From: JAGOBX01 sp017999075 [NCBI: Candidatus Babelota bacterium]
GTDB lineage: Bacteria > JAGOBX01
DNA length: 6,425 nt
Assembly (NCBI GenBank): GCA_017999075.1
Contig: JAGOBX010000210.1
Location: forward strand, 1 to 6,425
Direction: 5' to 3'
A program made the position numbers and the translations under genes. This document shows, one piece after another, positions 1 through 5,375 of the stretch (position 1 is its first letter; each line of letters begins with the position of its first letter). Under the pieces are notes generated by a model. The model did not search any database, was not told where the DNA came from, and saw nothing but the letters and a program-made list of their open reading frames with translations.

Positions 1-117
1 AATAAGACCAATTATGTCTGGAAGATGAAATTTTCTTGCTGATAAAGGGGCTATCAGCACTATCAACATTACTAATGCGAATATTAAAACAGGATCCTGA
101 ACAGGTAAAATGATCAT
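1..117 (-). CDS. Cation:proton antiporter, CPA2 (KefB/Na+-H+ exchanger-like), N-terminal fragment
   Basis: Reading leftwards from an ATG at 117-115, 39 codons stay open to the window edge, so the 3' part of the gene lies outside. The peptide begins MIILPVQDPVLIFALVMLIV and continues through LIAPLSARKFHLPDIIGLI. From family knowledge this matches the start of CPA2 monovalent cation:proton antiporters: a short 'PxxDPVLIF' lead, a first transmembrane helix, then a basic loop and a 'hxPxIIGLI' start of helix two. Such proteins are inner-membrane exchangers of Na+ or K+ against protons, usually with at least 380 residues and often with C-terminal TrkA-N domains. The start is fixed by an in-frame TAA at 156-154 with no other ATG between. 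No Shine-Dalgarno is visible. A promoter candidate lies just upstream (147-175). Ion specificity cannot be judged from this fragment. Confidence 0.75.
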   Translation of the reverse strand, partial: MIILPVQDPVLIFALVMLIVLIAPLSARKFHLPDIIGLI

Positions 118-146
118 AAAATTTTTGGTATACTTTATTTTAATAA

Positions 147-175
147 AGTTTACTTAACTGCAATGATTTTGTCAA
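147..175 (-). promoter_or_regulatory. Promoter candidate for the antiporter gene
   Basis: On the minus strand a perfect -35 TTGACA (175-170) is followed by a 17-base spacer and TAAACT (152-147, 4 of 6 matches to TATAAT). The -10 box ends 29 bases before the antiporter ATG, which would give a 5' leader of about 20 to 25 bases. The match is by eye; in AT-rich DNA the -10 alone would mean little, but the exact -35 and the spacing are good. Confidence 0.45.
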
Positions 176-270
176 ATGTTTTTACGAATAAAAAATAAAT
201 TTGTTCAAATTATTATTGAAAATTTAGTAATAATAAATTGAATAATTTGTTATGGTGATTAATAAGAGGA

Positions 271-315
271 GGGCGGCCTGATGTATTGAGAGTTTCACAC
301 AATGTCAGACCGCCC
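271..315 (-). repeat. GC-rich hairpin in AT-rich intergenic DNA
   Basis: The outer stem pairs GGGCGG (271-276) with CCGCCC (310-315). After one weak position (277/309) CTGA (278-281) pairs with TCAG (305-308). Then comes an internal loop (TGT 282-284 against G 304), and ATTG (285-288) pairs with CAAT (300-303) around an 11-base loop. Read on the minus strand the weak position becomes U-G. The tail on that strand is TCCTCTTATT, pyrimidine-rich but without the clean U-run of an intrinsic terminator. It may end a transcript, be an RNA domain, or be a recombination or transposition end. Confidence 0.6.
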
Positions 316-339
316 GTATTAACTCGAACCCAAGCACGT

Positions 340-382
340 ACTGATGATCTGTCTACAATATAACAACTTATCAGATCATAGT
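340..382. repeat. Hairpin with 8 bp perfect stem and 20-base loop
   Basis: ATGATCTG (344-351) is exactly complementary to CAGATCAT (372-379). The stem extends outwards by ACT (340-342) against AGT (380-382) with one bulged G at 343. The loop is 20 bases (352-371). It lies only 24 bases from the GC-rich hairpin, and both fall within the candidate RNA. Confidence 0.55.
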
Positions 383-389
383 AATAAAA

Positions 390-478
390 CCTGAAAACCA
401 GTAACCTTAAAATAAGAAAACTTAAATAAGAACATCCCTAAAAGTACCAGAAAACAAGTAACCCAGAAACGAGTAACC
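390..478. repeat. Three copies of a 16-17 base CCAGAAAACNAGTAACC-like motif
   Basis: The copies are CCTGAAAACCAGTAACC (390-406), CCAGAAAACAAGTAACC (447-463) and CCCAGAAACGAGTAACC (462-478). The last two are back to back, the first is 57 bases away. All end in AGTAACC. On the minus strand they read GGTTACT followed by a G/T-rich stretch. Too few and too irregular for a CRISPR array; could be binding sites or decayed simple repeats. Confidence 0.5.
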
Positions 479-494
479 TATAAAAAACTGAGAA

Positions 495-531
495 TGTAAC
501 TTAATAACTACAATCAGTTATTTAAGTTACA
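495..531. repeat. Near-perfect inverted repeat (14 bp arms, 6-base loop)
   Basis: GTAACTTAATAACT (496-509) pairs with AGTTATTTAAGTTAC (516-530) with one bulged base, around the loop ACAATC (510-515); T495 and A531 extend the stem. On the minus strand a run of six T follows (487-482) after an 8-base gap, so it could act as a weak leftward terminator. It also coincides with the start predicted from the proximal promoter candidate. The stem is AT-rich. Confidence 0.6.
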
Positions 532-536
532 CTTTT

Positions 537-565
537 AATATAGCAAATATAAATTGAGTTGTCAA
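537..565 (-). promoter_or_regulatory. Proximal tandem promoter candidate, firing left
   Basis: On the minus strand TTGACA (565-560, 6 of 6) is separated by 17 bases from TATATT (542-537, 5 of 6). The predicted start is near 530, the edge of the 495-531 hairpin. Its -35 sits in the 9-mer TTGTCAATG (plus strand 559-567), which recurs 40 bases away. Confidence 0.42.
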
Positions 566-576
566 TGCCTAATTAT

Positions 577-605
577 ATAATATAATTCTAATCTTTTATT
601 GTCAA
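577..605 (-). promoter_or_regulatory. Distal tandem promoter candidate, firing left
   Basis: On the minus strand TTGACA (605-600, 6 of 6) is separated by 17 bases from TATTAT (582-577, 5 of 6). The predicted start is near 570. It has the same architecture as the proximal candidate and a repeated 9-mer (599-607) over the -35, so the pair may be duplicated promoters or a repeated operator. Confidence 0.42.
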
Positions 606-764
606 TGTTTTAAAAAATAGGGTTCTATTGTATTAGTAAATTATTTTTTTAATATATGTATATATTATATTTTTTTAGAAAAATTTACTGCTTATCAATA
701 TATCAATTTTGTAAAAAAACGAAATATTTTTTGATTAAAAAAATGTTTAGTTATTCAAAACATT

Positions 765-787
765 AAAATCCAATTGTGTCAATTGAA
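765..787 (-). terminator. Possible weak terminator of the surface-protein gene
   Basis: Fifteen bases past the stop codon the minus strand reads TTCAATTG, ACA, CAATTGGA: an 8 bp stem (787-780 with 776-769, one U-G pair) and a 3-base loop. It is followed directly by TTTT (768-765), with a second TTTT a few bases on. The position and the T-run fit an intrinsic terminator; the AT-rich stem makes it weak. Confidence 0.35.
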
Positions 788-801
788 AACCTGATGAATT
801 T

Positions 802-3800
802 TTAAAAATCCGATAATTTCTGCCGCAGTTCATCGAAATGAATTTTGCGGATAAGAGTTTCGCCTGAAGTAATATTAGAATCGGTCCATACAGGAGTTTG
901 TGCTTTTGCTGCGGTTGCTGTCTGTTCCTCTGCAGAGCGCAGTTCGTCAATATGCGTTTTACGTATAAGTGTTTGACTTGCAGTAATTACAGGGTCAGTC
1001 CACGAAAAAGCTGAAAGTCCGCGCAATTTACGCGCAAAATTAATTTCATCGCGCAATTCGTCGATGTGTATTTTTCTTATAAGCGATTGTCCTGTTGTCA
1101 GCTGAGTATCAGTCCATACTCTGCCGCCGATTTTAAAATATCTTGATGTAGATGTATCGCTGTATAAATCGCTGTCGTATGCAACCACTGTCCATCTATA
1201 AACAGAATCGTTTAAATTGACTTGTGGATTGAAATATACTGTATTTCCGTAAGCAGTAGAATCAGCACCGCTTGCGCTGAATGTATCATAACTGCCGGAT
1301 TTATAATAATAAAAACCGCGAGTGTCAGTTGTAGAATTAGCAAGCAGAACATTTCCATAGCCGCTGTCAACATAAATCAAAAAATGTAATGCATTGCTGT
1401 CAGCATCTGCAGGACATTGCCATATTAAGTTCGGCCGCAGATTAAGCGTTCGTCCATAATTTTCAAAATCAGTATAAGGCGCAGGCAGATTTACAGGAGT
1501 TAATAATATCGGTGTTTCAGGTTTTGTATTATACAACGCATAAACCATAAAACTTGCTGAATACCAAGTCCTGTTTTCAAACCGGTAACCACCGGCAACC
1601 GGTATCTGATGACTATCAAAAGCAACTATTCGGTAGTAATAAATTCCCGTAGATGTATATCCAGAATCAACATACTCGGTGTCTTGGGTGTTTTCGGTGG
1701 TGTGTATTAAAAACGCTTCCCAATTATCCGTATCGCCGTTTGCTCTGACTTGAGCCGCAGAAGCGCGATATATTCTGTATCCTGTTAATCCCGTCAATCC
1801 TGTTCCATCTTCATCTGCTGCCGGTTTAGTCCAGCGTAAAGTTACCTTTTTTAAAACCGAAGTATCTGCGTCTATAAAACTCGGCGCAGCAGGCGCGACT
1901 GTATCTGCGTTTGCAGCAGTATCTATTTCCGCTGTCCTGAACGGCGACCACAAAACCGAGCCGCTAATAACGCTAATCTTCGCGGATATTGATGCAGAAT
2001 CAGTTGTATTCCAATAATTGTATCTGAAATCAAAAGTATTATTTACATTATTATAAACTGAATAGTTCGGATTGGTTATTGATGTCTGAATATTATTTTT
2101 TGTAAATGTATCCCCGGACGACGAGTTAGTCAGATAAATTTGATAATTAGTATTATTTTTAATATTATTTTGCGTAAAATAATTTGAAGAGACATTATCC
2201 AAATAAAAACCTTTCTCATTATTGCCAATAATTAAATTTCCTGTAAAATAATTATTATTTGAATTATTGCTTAAATAAAATCCGGTTTGACTATTCGATT
2301 TTGAAACATTACTTTTAAAAATATTGTTTGAAGCATTTGAAAATTGAAAACCGTTCTGTAAATTATTACTCGCAGTGTTAGTTTCAAAAATATTATTTGA
2401 AGACGCCGAAAAATTAAAACCAGCCCAAGTATTATAATTTGCAGTATTATTTGATGCAATATTATTCGAACCATTCACAGAAATGCCGTGATTATTATTA
2501 TAATTCGATATATTATTTGTTAAAACATTGCAGCCGTTATTGCTGTCAAGGCGAATCCCGTGTCCTTGAGTGTAATTAACCGAATTTGAAACAAATGTAT
2601 TTGTATCGGAATTCTGATAAGTATAAATTCCAGTATTGTTTGAATCAGATCTGTTGTTTGAAAAATAATTAAACGAACTTCCGTTGTAAGCGTAAATCCC
2701 GTAAAACGGATTTGAAATTACTGAATTGCCTGATAAAATGTTATAAGGAGAATTATTCAGATAAATGCCGTAATAATTTTTAAACACATAACAATTAGAA
2801 ATCGTATTTGAACAACTTCCGCTCGCTAAATAAATTCCAGCTCCAGCGCCGCCGTTTTTACCGCAATATTCAATTTTTATATTTTCAATTACCGAAGTAT
2901 CCGAGTTATTAAAATAAATTCCATAATAGCAATCAAAAATCCGCAGATTCGCTATCCGTAAATTCGCCAGTCCATTTGCATATATTCCGTAAAGAGTGGT
3001 TGCTGTCGAATCTCCGGCCGGATCAATAATCGTAGTTGCTGAATCTGCGCCGATTAAGGAAGTCCAGTTATTTGTTATTACTACGGTTTCAGCGTAAGTT
3101 CCGGCATCCACATAAATTGTACAGCCACTATATGCTCGCAATAATGCTTGAGTTATTGTTCTGAAAGGATAGAGCTGATTACCCATATTCAAATTATCGT
3201 TTCCAATATTTGATGTAAAAGAATCATTTGCAGTGGACGCATCATTCACATAAAAAACAGGACCATTATAAAGAGTCGTATCGCTGATTATATTTGAATT
3301 TGCTCCGGTTCCGCTTGAATTATAAGCGCGGACACGGTAATAATATACTGTATAAGTCGTTAAGCCGGTAACGCTATAAGTTGTAACATTCCCAACATCT
3401 AAATTATTATAACTGCCGACAAAACTGCCGAACCCGGCGTCAGTCGAAAAATCTAAACGATAGCCGGTCGCGCCGGTTGTTGTTCCCCAATTGGCTGTCA
3501 AACTGCCTGTATTAATATTTGTTGCGGCTGCTGCAGTTGGCGGCGATGGTAATGTATAAGTTGTGACGGTATTGGAATTGCTTCCTGTTCCGGTTGTATT
3601 AATCGCTCTGACGCGGTAGTAGTAAGTTGTTCCAGCAGTCAATCCGGTTACGCTGTAAGTCGTAACATTACCAACATCAAGATTATTATAACCGGTAACA
3701 AAACTTGAAAAATCGCTTGCAATCGAAACATCAAGACGATAACTTGTTGCGCTGGTTACCGAACCCCAGTTAGCGCTAAAACTTGTGGTTGTTATAGAAT

Positions 3801-5019
3801 TTGCAGCAGCAGCGGTCGAAGCTGCAGGTAATGTTAATAAATTTTGCGAGCCGGAATTTGAACTTGTTCCTCCTGTGTTATATGCGCGGATGCGGTAATA
3901 ATATGTTGTTCCGGCTGTCAAACCTGTTACACTACGTGAAGTAACATTGCCGACATCAAGATTATTATAACCGGTAGCATAGCTTGAAAAATCGCTTGCA
4001 GTAGAAACATCAAGATAATAGCCGGTCGCGCCGATCGCAGCGCTCCAATTCGCATTAAAACTTGTTTCTGCAATACTTGAAGCTGCATTTGAAGTAGGAG
4101 CATTTGGAACTGTCCAAAACGATACATTAGAACCATAAGCCGTTCCTTGAGTATTTGTGGCATACGCGCGGACATAATACAAAGTTCCGGCTGTTAATCC
4201 TGTTAATGAGGAAGTGAACGCGCCTGTCGAACCTTTGGCTCCTAAAGTAGTATTTGAATTGGCAGTGGTCGGATTTGTAGAAGTATTCCAGCAATGTCCG
4301 TGTTGTGTTGGATTAGGCGAGCCGAGAGCAGTAACATTACCATTGCCAGTTGCAGTAGTTGACGCTATTGAACTGACTGCTTGAGTGGTTACAGTAGGAA
4401 CAATCGGTCCTGATGCGCCTATTGTTATTGATTGATTAAGAGTAGATTCATATGCCCACTCCTGAATTGAAATCAATGCGTATGTAAAATATCCTGGCGT
4501 GCCGCCGTCATAATCTGTCTGATAGTTGTATTTGACCCAGCCATAATAATAATTTCCACTACCTGCGTCAAAACGGATACCTTGATAACTATTTGATCCT
4601 GACTGACTCTGAGGTCCTGCATATCTTGTCGGATTCCAGGATAAAACATTGGCATTTATCGTCCAGTTTGAACCGGACGAAACTACATCGCCATAATTAC
4701 CGTTACATACATGATTTGACATTATTGCGCCGAGATATGTTCTATGCGAAGCGTCATTACCTGCAGTTAATTGCTGTGAAATATTTGTTGTTGAATATGT
4801 CGGCGAAGTAGTTGTTGATGTTGTCCCGTTTGAATTAAGTATAATACCAATATAAGTATGGTCAAGACCGCCGGAGCTGCCGGTTGCATTTATTGGTCCT
4901 GAATAATAATTTATTGCTCCGAAAGAAATTGTTGAATTTAAAATTAAATTCAGAAGTAAAAAAATAATTATAAAAAAATAATTATAAAAATATGAAAAAT
5001 TAAATCTTACGATTTTCAT
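802..5019 (-). CDS. Giant secreted mosaic protein: FN3 repeats, parallel beta-helix, triple C-terminal repeat
   Basis: Intact 1405-residue frame. Residues 1-35 form a signal peptide (hydrophobic core FFIIIFLLLNLIL, likely cut near SFGA). Then follow an N-terminal domain (36-203) ending in IQEWAYES; an FN3-like domain (207-303) of the 'TTATGNGNVTxLGSPNPTQHGxCW' type; three FN3 repeats (306-584); a beta-helix with NosD/PbH1-like coils (586-1030) closed by an NYW-TTD-WSPF segment; an FN3-like domain (1040-1162); an Ig/FN3-like domain (1166-1297); and three 38-residue repeats (1302-1399). The product is almost certainly exported and probably surface-bound or extracellular, as an adhesin or glycan-binding protein. 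No catalytic site could be identified, so enzymatic activity is unproven. No LPXTG, PEP-CTERM or typical T9SS tail is seen. Residues 36-590 hold only two Lys and three Glu. The start is chosen because the signal peptide begins there. It is divergent from the sensor gene at 5376. Confidence 0.93.
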   Translation of the reverse strand: MKIVRFNFSYFYNYFFIIIFLLLNLILNSTISFGAINYYSGPINATGSSGGLDHTYIGIILNSNGTTSTTTSPTYSTTNISQQLTAGNDASHRTYLGAIMSNHVCNGNYGDVVSSGSNWTINANVLSWNPTRYAGPQSQSGSNSYQGIRFDAGSGNYYYGWVKYNYQTDYDGGTPGYFTYALISIQEWAYESTLNQSITIGASGPIVPTVTTQAVSSIASTTATGNGNVTALGSPNPTQHGHCWNTSTNPTTANSNTTLGAKGSTGAFTSSLTGLTAGTLYYVRAYATNTQGTAYGSNVSFWTVPNAPTSNAASSIAETSFNANWSAAIGATGYYLDVSTASDFSSYATGYNNLDVGNVTSRSVTGLTAGTTYYYRIRAYNTGGTSSNSGSQNLLTLPAASTAAAANSITTTSFSANWGSVTSATSYRLDVSIASDFSSFVTGYNNLDVGNVTTYSVTGLTAGTTYYYRVRAINTTGTGSNSNTVTTYTLPSPPTAAAATNINTGSLTANWGTTTGATGYRLDFSTDAGFGSFVGSYNNLDVGNVTTYSVTGLTTYTVYYYRVRAYNSSGTGANSNIISDTTLYNGPVFYVNDASTANDSFTSNIGNDNLNMGNQLYPFRTITQALLRAYSGCTIYVDAGTYAETVVITNNWTSLIGADSATTIIDPAGDSTATTLYGIYANGLANLRIANLRIFDCYYGIYFNNSDTSVIENIKIEYCGKNGGAGAGIYLASGSCSNTISNCYVFKNYYGIYLNNSPYNILSGNSVISNPFYGIYAYNGSSFNYFSNNRSDSNNTGIYTYQNSDTNTFVSNSVNYTQGHGIRLDSNNGCNVLTNNISNYNNNHGISVNGSNNIASNNTANYNTWAGFNFSASSNNIFETNTASNNLQNGFQFSNASNNIFKSNVSKSNSQTGFYLSNNSNNNYFTGNLIIGNNEKGFYLDNVSSNYFTQNNIKNNTNYQIYLTNSSSGDTFTKNNIQTSITNPNYSVYNNVNNTFDFRYNYWNTTDSASISAKISVISGSVLWSPFRTAEIDTAANADTVAPAAPSFIDADTSVLKKVTLRWTKPAADEDGTGLTGLTGYRIYRASAAQVRANGDTDNWEAFLIHTTENTQDTEYVDSGYTSTGIYYYRIVAFDSHQIPVAGGYRFENRTWYSASFMVYALYNTKPETPILLTPVNLPAPYTDFENYGRTLNLRPNLIWQCPADADSNALHFLIYVDSGYGNVLLANSTTDTRGFYYYKSGSYDTFSASGADSTAYGNTVYFNPQVNLNDSVYRWTVVAYDSDLYSDTSTSRYFKIGGRVWTDTQLTTGQSLIRKIHIDELRDEINFARKLRGLSAFSWTDPVITASQTLIRKTHIDELRSAEEQTATAAKAQTPVWTDSNITSGETLIRKIHFDELRQKLSDF
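823..1116 (-). repeat. Three C-terminal WTD...LIRK.H.DELR repeats, 38-residue period
   Basis: Cores run from W1302 to R1323, W1340 to R1361 and W1378 to R1399 (DNA 1051-1116, 937-1002, 823-888), spaced by exactly 38 residues. The consensus is WTD, three or four residues, T-x-x-x, then LIRKxHxDELR. The DNA copies have diverged while the protein motif is kept, which points to selection. From memory, similar 'WTDPxIT...VHxTELR' repeats occur near the C-termini of large secreted proteins and Rhs-like proteins of several phyla; their role is not known to me. The last copy ends six residues before the stop. Confidence 0.8.
1930..3264 (-). repeat. Parallel beta-helix region with about 13 PbH1-like coils
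   Basis: Residues 586-1030. The N-cap (about 588-665) has the DUF1565/pectate-lyase-like pattern YPFRTITQAL ... GCTIYVDAGTYAETVVI. Coils then start at G678, G700, G728, G751, G774, G797, G821, G845, G867, G890, G913, G937 and near Q960, each of 22 to 24 residues apart from one of 28, with a 'xGIY/xGFxxSxxSNNIF' pattern. The interior is rich in Asn and Ser. The region closes with RYNYWNTTDSASISAKI and WSPF, a segment common at the end of such helices, although the usual Gly after NYW is Asn here. Confidence 0.85.
3268..4104 (-). repeat. Three tandem FN3 repeats with exact 93-residue period
   Basis: Residues 306-584. The invariant decapeptide YNNLDVGNVT recurs at residues 351, 444 and 537 (DNA 3940-3969, 3661-3690, 3382-3411), giving 279-base spacing. 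Each repeat has the FN3 hallmarks: 'FxANW' early, 'GYxLDxST' mid-domain, and 'VTGLTxxTxYYYRVRAYN' near the end. Repeats one and two are still alike at DNA level: 3951-4015 and 3672-3736 differ at 6 of 65 bases by hand count. This indicates recent duplication or ongoing gene conversion. Confidence 0.88.
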
Positions 5020-5032
5020 ATCAAAAAAATAA

Positions 5033-5038
5033 TCCTTT
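5033..5038 (-). promoter_or_regulatory. Possible ribosome binding site of the surface-protein gene
   Basis: AAAGGA on the minus strand lies 13 bases before the ATG at 5019, longer than the usual 5 to 9. It is the only purine-rich Shine-Dalgarno-like sequence near this start. Confidence 0.35.
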
Positions 5039-5263
5039 TATCTTCCAAAATTAAAATATGGTTTTTCCTGTAAAATACCGCATGATATTTTTGATAAATA
5101 ATAGTATTGAACTGATTATAAATATTTTTGTTTATTTATAATAATATAATAGATATAATTATAAATTATTCAATGTTTTTTTAAAAAATTCAGTTTTTTT
5201 GTAAAAATAAGAACGTTGCTATGAGCACTTTTTAAATATATAACAAAAATAAAAATTTAAATG

Positions 5264-5292
5264 TTGATATAAAGATATATTATATGTATAAT
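5264..5292 (+). promoter_or_regulatory. Promoter candidate for the receiver-PAS gene
   Basis: TTGATA (5264-5269, 5 of 6 matches to TTGACA), a 17-base spacer and TATAAT (5287-5292, 6 of 6). The predicted start is near 5299, giving a leader of about 77 bases. The surrounding sequence is AT-rich, so chance matches to the -10 are frequent, but both boxes and the spacing agree. Confidence 0.45.
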
Positions 5293-5375
5293 AAAATTAA
5301 TACGAAACCATATGAATATTTTCATAATATAAATTTTAAAATAATACAATAACAAAATAATCAATATATGAATTC

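Larger units (their letters stand above)
271..530 (-). ncRNA. Candidate structured small RNA or long structured mRNA leader
   Basis: This is an inference from arrangement, not recognition of a family. Reading leftwards, the tandem promoter candidates at 577-605 and 537-565 predict transcript starts near 570 and 530. The second falls at the first base of hairpin 530-496. The putative transcript then carries three copies of a GGTTAC-containing motif, a hairpin with a 20-base loop (382-340) and a GC-rich hairpin (315-271) followed by a pyrimidine-rich tail. In the GC-rich stem one position is a U-G wobble on the minus-strand RNA but would be a C-A mismatch on the plus strand, which favours minus-strand transcription. 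Alternatively the transcript continues into the antiporter gene as a leader of about 410 bases. I do not recognise 6S RNA, tmRNA, RNase P, SRP RNA or a known riboswitch. Confidence 0.3.
118..801. other. Structured 684-base intergenic region without a convincing protein gene
   Basis: No reading frame of credible length or composition lies here on either strand. The region separates the end of the large surface-protein gene from the antiporter start, both on the minus strand. It contains three minus-strand promoter candidates, hairpins at 271-315, 340-382 and 495-531, a short GTAACC-containing motif in three copies (390-478), and an AT-rich stretch (about 606-765) in which I see nothing specific. 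Positions 180-260 are also plain AT-rich sequence. The GC-rich 271-315 segment stands out sharply from its surroundings. Remnants of a mobile element are an alternative explanation, but no transposase fragment could be read. Confidence 0.6.
5020..5375. other. Divergent 356-base intergenic region
   Basis: The region lies between the start codons of the surface-protein gene (minus) and the receiver-PAS gene (plus), so both promoters must lie here. It is very AT-rich, with many T and A runs. A good plus-strand promoter candidate is at 5264-5292. A weaker minus-strand candidate is TTGAAT (5173-5168), a 16-base spacer, then TATTAT (5151-5146), about 125 bases from the surface-protein ATG. No hairpin or coding frame worth listing was found. 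Confidence 0.6.

Noticed and set aside
118-180. c-di-AMP (ydaO) or other known riboswitch directly ahead of the antiporter
   Set aside because: The expected conserved purine-rich core words are absent, and the nearest promoter candidate leaves only about 20 to 25 bases of leader.
266-289. AGGAGG followed at 8 bases by ATG on the plus strand (ATG at 281)
   Set aside because: An ideal Shine-Dalgarno spacing, but the frame is ATG TAT TGA, two codons, and it lies inside the GC-rich hairpin. Judged coincidental.
271-340. Group II intron domain V or tRNA-like element (TCGAACCC at 324-331)
   Set aside because: The hairpin lacks the AGC triad and GNRA loop arrangement of domain V, and no cloverleaf can be drawn around the T-loop-like word.
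390-478. CRISPR-like array
   Set aside because: Only three imperfect 16-17 base copies, two of them adjacent with no spacer; no cas genes.
747-950. 67-codon minus-strand frame over the 3' end of the surface-protein gene
   Set aside because: It overlaps the three-repeat coding region in another frame; the product is Gln/Asn/Leu-rich without domain features, and no ribosome binding site is evident.
802-1116. T9SS, LPXTG or PEP-CTERM sorting signal at the C-terminus
   Set aside because: The C-terminus consists of the 38-residue repeats; there is no LPXTG, no hydrophobic helix with a basic tail, and no typical T9SS beta-sandwich tail.
2271-4811. Other frames overlapping the surface-protein gene (2271-2474, 3927-4175, 4473-4655 minus; 4593-4811 plus)
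   Set aside because: All lie within the intact 1405-residue frame, whose domains are recognisable throughout; the products look like shadow translations of repetitive DNA.
5046-5053. Bacteroidota-type -7 box (TAATTTTG on the minus strand) for the surface-protein gene
   Set aside because: It fits TAnnTTTG, but no TTTG -33 box lies at the right distance, and the transcript would begin almost on the ribosome binding site.
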